This document shows positions 1 through 3,075 of a DNA stretch of 5,738 bases, piece after piece. The notes beneath the pieces were generated by a model. That model searched no databases, had not been told where the DNA came from, and worked only from the letters and a program-made list of their open reading frames with translations. The DNA comes from Alphaproteobacteria bacterium (GTDB taxonomy: Bacteria; Pseudomonadota; Alphaproteobacteria; Acetobacterales; Acetobacteraceae). The position numbers and the translations under genes are program-made. How positions within the stretch are numbered: position 1 is the stretch's first letter; each line of letters starts with the position of its first letter. The DNA is taken from contig JAAFHD010000256.1 of assembly GCA_013298245.1 (NCBI GenBank), positions 1-5,738 on the forward strand, read 5' to 3'.

Positions 1-51
1 CCGCCAATTCGCGACGATGGCGCCGAGGTCGATGCTTAAACGCGCGTCAAT
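1..51 (-). CDS. alr: Alanine racemase, N-terminal fragment (cut by window edge)
   Basis: Only the first 17 codons are visible; the rest lies beyond position 1. The frame reads (M)DARLSIDLGAIVANWR. The pattern I-D-L-x-A-I-x-x-N-W-R is the classic opening of PLP-dependent alanine racemases, just before the lysine-containing VKADAYG motif, which would fall outside the window. The enzyme interconverts L- and D-alanine in the cytoplasm to supply D-Ala for peptidoglycan. It follows dnaB on the same strand, an order known in Alphaproteobacteria. The start is odd: between the in-frame stop at 75-73 and the conserved residues there is no ATG, GTG or TTG. The annotated start is ATT at 51-49, overlapping the dnaB stop by one base and preceded by a G-run at about 62-57 that could act as a weak Shine-Dalgarno. 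The alternative is a TTG at 50-48 in the neighbouring frame, which meets TAA after four codons but would open into alr if one T were added to the TTT run at 40-38. Family assignment is fairly secure; the start is not. Confidence 0.7.
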   Translation of the reverse strand, partial: MDARLSIDLGAIVANWR

Positions 52-1549
52 CGTAACCCCCGGGGCTGTGCGTCAGGTCCAGATTGCCGAAGCGGGTGTA
101 TTCCGCCTCGAAATACAGGTCGATCTTGCCGGTCGGGCCATGGCGCTGTTTGGCGATGTAAAGCTCAGCGCGATTATGCGCGCGTTCCATGTCCATCTTC
201 CAGCGATCATGCGCGGCGCTGAATTTTTCCATGTTGTCGAAGGCGCTTTCCTTCGGTTCGCGCTGCTTCAGGTAGTAGTCGTCGCGGTAGACGAACATCA
301 CCGCATCCGCGTCCTGTTCGATCGAGCCGGACTCACGAAGGTCCGACAGCTGCGGGCGCTTGTCCTCGCGCTGTTCCACGGCGCGCGAGAGCTGCGACAG
401 CGCCATCACCGGCACATGCAATTCCTTCGCCAGCGCCTTCAGGCCCTGGGTGATCATGGAGATTTCCAGCACGCGGCTATCGGTGCGCGTGCCAGGTGCG
501 GGGCGCATCAGCTGCAGATAATCCACCACCACGAAATCCAGCCCGCGCGTGCGTTGCAGCCGCCGGCAGCGGGTGCGCAAGGCGGACATGTTGATGGCCG
601 GCGTGTCGTCGATGACGATCGGCAGTGTCGCCAGGGTACGGCTGGCTTCGTAGAAGCGGTCGAATTCATCCTGGCTGACCTCGCCGCGGCGGATGCGGTC
701 GCCGGAGATGCGGCTCTCCTCGGCCAGCAAACGATTCGCCAATTGTTCGGCAGCCATTTCCAGCGAGAAGATCGCGACCGACCCGCGCGGCACCTCGCCA
801 GGCGGGGTGCGGTCCAGGATGGCCTTGGCGCCGCCGAAGGCGATCTTGGTGGCCAGCGCGGTCTTCCCCATGCCGGGACGGCCGGCCAGAATCAGAAGGT
901 CCGAGCCGTGCAAGCCGCCAAGCCGCGCATCCACATCGCGCAGGCCCGTCGGCAGGCCGGAAACCCCGCCGCCGCTGGCCTTGGCTTTGGCCGCCGTCTC
1001 CACCGCCTGCGCCAGCGCGCGGTCGAACGACACCGCGCCGCCTTCCGCGCCACCGCCGGCCGCCAGGTCGAACAGCCCCTGCTCGGCGCTTTCGATCTGC
1101 TGCGTCGCGTCCAGCTCCGGCTCGGCGCCGAAAGCGCGGTTGACGATGGTTTCACCCACATCGATCAACTGCCGGCGCAGGTAGCAATCGTGAATCAGTT
1201 TGCCGTACTCGCCGGCATTGATGATGCCGACCGTCGCCGCCACCAGCTGCACGAGATAGGACGTGCCACCCACTTCCTCGAGCACGCCATTATGCTCGAA
1301 CTCGGTCTTCAGCGTGACGACATCGGCCAGCGCGTTCTGCTCCACCCGGCGGCGGATGGCGGTGTAGATGCGGCCGTGGATGGGGTCCACGAAATGGTCG
1401 GGTTCCAGGAATTCCGACACCCGCTCGAAGGCCTTGTTGTTGGACAGCAGCGCGCCCAGAAGCGCTTGTTCGGCCTCCATGTTCTGCGGCGGCAAGCGCA
1501 GGGACTGGCCGAAAAGGCCGGCGGCCTCGGGCGGGTTGATGCTGTTCAT
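47..1549 (-). CDS. dnaB: Replicative DNA helicase DnaB
   Basis: Hexameric ATP-driven 5'-3' DNA helicase that unwinds the replication fork and recruits primase. The 500-residue product is slightly longer than the roughly 470 of E. coli. Residues 18-160 form the DnaB N-terminal domain, opening with LRLPPQNMEAEQALLGALL. After a Gly/Ala-rich linker (about 163-195), the RecA-like C-terminal domain carries Walker A GRPGMGKT (223-230, Lys229), the catalytic-Glu motif FSLEM (261-265), Walker B VVVDYLQLM (340-348, Asp343), the ALSQLSR motif (383-389), the RPQLSDLRESGSIEQDAD block (398-414) and the arginine-finger motif KQRHGPTG (467-474, Arg469). Residues 430-460 are a charged insertion before the finger that helps explain the extra length. 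No intein is present. The ATG at 1549 is chosen because MNSINPPEAAG leads directly into the conserved domain; the frame stays open upstream to 1696, but that stretch is low-complexity Pro/Arg and overlaps the palindromes. No clear Shine-Dalgarno precedes the ATG. alr follows with a one-base overlap, implying co-transcription. Confidence 0.97.
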   Translation of the reverse strand: MNSINPPEAAGLFGQSLRLPPQNMEAEQALLGALLSNNKAFERVSEFLEPDHFVDPIHGRIYTAIRRRVEQNALADVVTLKTEFEHNGVLEEVGGTSYLVQLVAATVGIINAGEYGKLIHDCYLRRQLIDVGETIVNRAFGAEPELDATQQIESAEQGLFDLAAGGGAEGGAVSFDRALAQAVETAAKAKASGGGVSGLPTGLRDVDARLGGLHGSDLLILAGRPGMGKTALATKIAFGGAKAILDRTPPGEVPRGSVAIFSLEMAAEQLANRLLAEESRISGDRIRRGEVSQDEFDRFYEASRTLATLPIVIDDTPAINMSALRTRCRRLQRTRGLDFVVVDYLQLMRPAPGTRTDSRVLEISMITQGLKALAKELHVPVMALSQLSRAVEQREDKRPQLSDLRESGSIEQDADAVMFVYRDDYYLKQREPKESAFDNMEKFSAAHDRWKMDMERAHNRAELYIAKQRHGPTGKIDLYFEAEYTRFGNLDLTHSPGGYD

Positions 1550-1597
1550 GGGGCGCAGTCTAGCGCGGGCAGGGATGCGGCGTCGCCGGTGGATTGC

Positions 1598-1606
1598 TGT
1601 GGATAG
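1598..1606 (+). promoter_or_regulatory. Possible DnaA-box-like site upstream of dnaB
   Basis: TGTGGATAG matches 8 of 9 positions of the E. coli DnaA box TGTGGATAA and lies about 50 bp upstream of the dnaB ATG. A weaker copy, GGTGGATTG (1588-1596), sits immediately beside it, so the GTGGAT cores at 1589 and 1599 are exactly 10 bp apart, one helical turn. DnaA binding here could tie dnaB expression to replication initiation, but that is inference. A single 8/9 match can occur by chance and no flanking AT-rich unwinding region is present, so this is not an origin. Confidence 0.25.
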
Positions 1607-1657
1607 CGTGCATGGACGCGTGTTTGGTGGGGGGTGTTGAGATTGCGTCTGAAGTCC

Positions 1658-1682
1658 TTGGGGAGGGCCTTGCCCTCCCCAA
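1658..1682. repeat. Hairpin A: 11-bp perfect stem, 3-nt loop
   Basis: Left arm TTGGGGAGGGC (1658-1668), loop CTT (1669-1671), right arm GCCCTCCCCAA (1672-1682), all perfectly complementary. It is the hairpin nearest dnaB. Its minus-strand copy would form a very stable RNA stem in any transcript coming from the MFS gene. It resembles hairpin E at 1852-1876 in opposite orientation, with 19 of 25 positions identical. Confidence 0.8.
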
Positions 1683-1692
1683 ACCCCACCCA

Positions 1693-1714
1693 CCAAAGGC
1701 CGAAAGGCCCTTGG
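1693..1714. repeat. Hairpin B: GGCC stem with GAAA loop
   Basis: The core is GGCC (1698-1701), GAAA (1702-1705), GGCC (1706-1709), extended by CCAA (1693-1696) pairing with TTGG (1711-1714) across one A/C mismatch (1697/1710). On the plus strand the loop is a GNRA-type tetraloop; on the minus strand, the direction of the neighbouring genes, it reads TTTC. Confidence 0.6.
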
Positions 1715-1728
1715 AACCCATGAGTCTT

Positions 1729-1804
1729 CGGTCTGTTGGGGGAGGGGGCATCACGGTAGCGCCATTTGTGAAGGGCGCTCCATGCCCCCTCCCCCAACAG
1801 ACCG
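1729..1804. repeat. Element C: perfect 23-bp inverted repeat with a nested stem
   Basis: The arms at 1729-1751 and 1782-1804 are exact reverse complements over all 23 bases; the outer ends read CGGTCTGTTGG and CCAACAGACCG. The 30-nt centre holds a second inverted repeat, AGCGCC (1758-1763) and GGCGCT (1774-1779). The 76-bp unit therefore could fold as one long hairpin or a cruciform. It is MITE-sized, but no target-site duplication is evident at its borders and no transposase is nearby. A dispersed palindromic repeat is more likely than a recently mobile element. Confidence 0.75.
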
Positions 1805-1820
1805 ATAACCCACACCGGGT

Positions 1821-1841
1821 CCAGGGGTCGTTGACCCCTGG
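1821..1841. repeat. Hairpin D: 9-bp perfect stem, 3-nt loop
   Basis: CCAGGGGTC (1821-1829), loop GTT (1830-1832), GACCCCTGG (1833-1841), perfectly complementary. It lies 38 bp beyond the end of the MFS gene, between hairpin E and element C. Confidence 0.7.
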
Positions 1842-1851
1842 TAGGGGGAGT

Positions 1852-1876
1852 TTGAGGGGGACAAGGTCCCCCTCAA
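1852..1876. repeat. Hairpin E: 11-bp perfect stem directly after the MFS stop
   Basis: TTGAGGGGGAC (1852-1862), loop AAG (1863-1865), GTCCCCCTCAA (1866-1876). In the minus-strand transcript the stem begins two bases after the MFS stop codon (1881-1879). The sequence after it is CCCCCT rather than a U-tract, so Rho-independent termination is doubtful; 3'-end stabilisation or partial termination is possible. Confidence 0.65.
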
Positions 1877-1892
1877 GGCTACAGACGTAGCC
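1877..1892. repeat. Small palindrome F spanning the MFS stop codon
   Basis: GGCTAC (1877-1882) and GTAGCC (1887-1892) pair across a 4-nt AGAC loop. The palindrome encodes the last residues and TAG stop of the MFS protein, which ends in Leu-Arg-Leu-Arg-Leu. It abuts hairpin E, so the stop codon itself would lie inside a stem. It is short enough that chance is a fair explanation. Confidence 0.4.
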
Positions 1893-3024
1893 TCAACGCC
1901 CCCAGCAAAGCCACCGCGCACAGGCCCGCCATCACCAGGAATGCGCCCCCACCCAACCCCGCATACAACGGCCCCGACGCCAGCATCAGCAACCCACTCG
2001 CCAACCCCACCCCCAGCGCCGCATGCAGCGTCTGCGCCCTTGCCCCCAACGCCGCCGGCAGCGCGCCCATCGCCCGGATCGCCGCCAGGTGCATCGCGCC
2101 AAAGGTCGCCGCATGCAGCGTCTGCACCGCGAAAAGTGCCGCCACATCCGTCGTGCCCGCCGTCACCACCCAGCGCAGCACGCCGGCGCCCGCGGCCAGC
2201 ATCGCCAGGCCGCGCATCCCCAGCCGATCCGCCACGCGCCGCCCGAACAGGAACAGCGCCACCTCCGCCACCACGCCCCAGGCCCAGAGCGCGCCGATCA
2301 CGCCGGGTGACAGCCCCGCCGCCGTCCAATGCAGCGTCGAGAAACCATAATACACCGCATGGCTGCCCTGGATCAGCGCCGAGCACGGCAACAACCGCCG
2401 GAACAACGCATGCCGCAGAGGCTCCCATAACGGCCCGCGCGCGGCGGCGGGCGTGCGCGCATCGGGCAGGCCGGTGCAGACCATCGCGGTCAGCAGCAGC
2501 GCGGCCGCCGCGACCAGCAGCGCGCCCAGCGGCCCGGCCGCGCCCACCGCCTGGCCGGCCAAAAGCGCGCCAAGAATGAAAGCCATGCTGCCCCAGGCCC
2601 GCACGCGGCCGTAATCGAAGGGCCGGCGGCGCATTTCCGCCACCGCCGCCGCGTCCGACAAGGGAATGATCGGCGCCACCGCGGCGCTGTGCAGCAGCTG
2701 CACCATCGCCAGCAACAGCACGCCCTGCGCCAGCGCCAGCAGGGGCAAGGTCAGCGCCGCCACCGCGGCACCCACCACCAGCACCACGCGCAGGCCCAGG
2801 CTATCCGCCAGCCGGCCTGATGCCGGGCCGGCCAGCAGCCGCGTCGCCGTGCCCAATGCAAGCACCAGGCCGACCTGCTGTGGCGACAGCCCGCCCTCCG
2901 CCAAGGCCACCGGAATGAACGGCATCGCCGCACCCAGCGCCATGAACTGGGCCGCGAATAACAGGGCGAAGCGTGTGGCGGGTTGCACACACAAGGCTAT
3001 GCGCGGCCGCGCGGCCCGTTGCAA
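1879..3024 (-). CDS. MFS transporter, PPP/HcaT-like (phenylpropionate transporter family)
   Basis: Inner-membrane secondary transporter; substrate unknown. The protein (up to 381 residues) is dominated by Ala/Leu/Val/Gly helices consistent with about 12 transmembrane segments. MFS motif-A-like loops occur at GRLADSLGLR (70-79) and, in the second half, RRVADRLGMR (262-271). Features resembling the 3-phenylpropionate/nucleoside-symporter-like MFS branch are YGRVRAWGSMAFI (138-150), the IQGSHAVYYGFSTLHW stretch (218-233) and a WGVVAEVALF helix (249-258). The family's named member HcaT is a putative H+-coupled aromatic acid carrier, but substrate cannot be inferred from sequence here. The start is uncertain: the longest frame begins with TTG at 3024; GTG at 2988 (369 residues, starting (M)QPATRFALLF) places helix 1 right at the N-terminus as is usual, and ATG at 2943 would cut into helix 1. 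None has a good Shine-Dalgarno. The gene shares strand with dnaB but is separated by the hairpin array, and is divergent from the RNA helicase. Confidence 0.85.
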   Translation of the reverse strand: MQRAARPRIALCVQPATRFALLFAAQFMALGAAMPFIPVALAEGGLSPQQVGLVLALGTATRLLAGPASGRLADSLGLRVVLVVGAAVAALTLPLLALAQGVLLLAMVQLLHSAAVAPIIPLSDAAAVAEMRRRPFDYGRVRAWGSMAFILGALLAGQAVGAAGPLGALLVAAAALLLTAMVCTGLPDARTPAAARGPLWEPLRHALFRRLLPCSALIQGSHAVYYGFSTLHWTAAGLSPGVIGALWAWGVVAEVALFLFGRRVADRLGMRGLAMLAAGAGVLRWVVTAGTTDVAALFAVQTLHAATFGAMHLAAIRAMGALPAALGARAQTLHAALGVGLASGLLMLASGPLYAGLGGGAFLVMAGLCAVALLGALRLRL

Positions 3025-3075
3025 TCCGCGCCGTTTGGCCGCATCACCGCGCGGTCAATTCCACACGGTTCCCCC
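3025..3075. promoter_or_regulatory. Short divergent intergenic region (MFS / RNA helicase)
   Basis: Only 51 bp separate the longest MFS reading from the helicase ATG, or 87 bp if the MFS starts at GTG 2988. Both promoters must lie here or inside the neighbours. On the minus strand a TTGACC (3058-3053) resembles a -35 hexamer, but no fitting -10 follows at 16-18 bp. On the plus strand no hexamer pair was convincing, and no Shine-Dalgarno precedes the helicase ATG, where the upstream bases are GGTTCCCCC. Leaderless or weakly led translation of the helicase is possible. Confidence 0.3.

Larger units (their letters stand above)
1658..1892. repeat. Intergenic palindrome array (six hairpins) between the MFS gene and dnaB
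   Basis: This block fills most of the 329-bp gene-free stretch at 1550-1878 and just enters the end of the MFS gene. It contains six consecutive inverted repeats: 1658-1682, 1693-1714, 1729-1804, 1821-1841, 1852-1876 and 1877-1892. Most stems are long runs of G on one arm and C on the other. I see no credible coding region in it; frames crossing it are low-complexity. It resembles the dispersed REP/BIME-like palindromic clusters seen between genes in Roseomonas-type genomes, so it is probably multicopy in this genome, but copy number cannot be judged from one window. Possible roles are transcript 3'-end protection or attenuation between the two same-strand genes. None of the hairpins is followed by a T-tract, so a standard intrinsic terminator is not supported. 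The remaining 1550-1657 holds only the dnaB leader with the possible DnaA-like site; no convincing -35/-10 pair was found. Confidence 0.75.

Noticed and set aside
17..1606. A 529-codon open frame on the plus strand opposite dnaB
   Set aside because: It lies antisense to an unmistakable full-length DnaB. Its product is His/Arg/Ala/Gln-rich with no recognisable domain, as expected from the antisense of a high-GC gene.
1588..1606. Replication origin near dnaB
   Set aside because: Only one good and one poor DnaA-like site are present, with no AT-rich unwinding element in the surrounding GC-rich sequence.
1550..1696. N-terminal extension of dnaB by 49 codons
   Set aside because: The extension is Pro/Arg-rich, overlaps hairpin A, and the ATG at 1549 leads directly into a typical DnaB N-terminus.
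1852..1876. Rho-independent terminator for the MFS gene
   Set aside because: The stem is strong but is followed by C-rich sequence instead of a T-tract on the minus strand, so it was listed as a repeat.
1658..1892. CRISPR array or insertion sequence
   Set aside because: The hairpins differ from each other, spacing is irregular, there is no direct-repeat/spacer pattern, no transposase frame and no visible target-site duplication.
1941..2579. Plus-strand open frame opposite the MFS gene
   Set aside because: The product is low-complexity Pro/Ala/Arg/Ser, typical of the complement of an Ala/Leu/Gly-rich membrane protein in GC-rich DNA.
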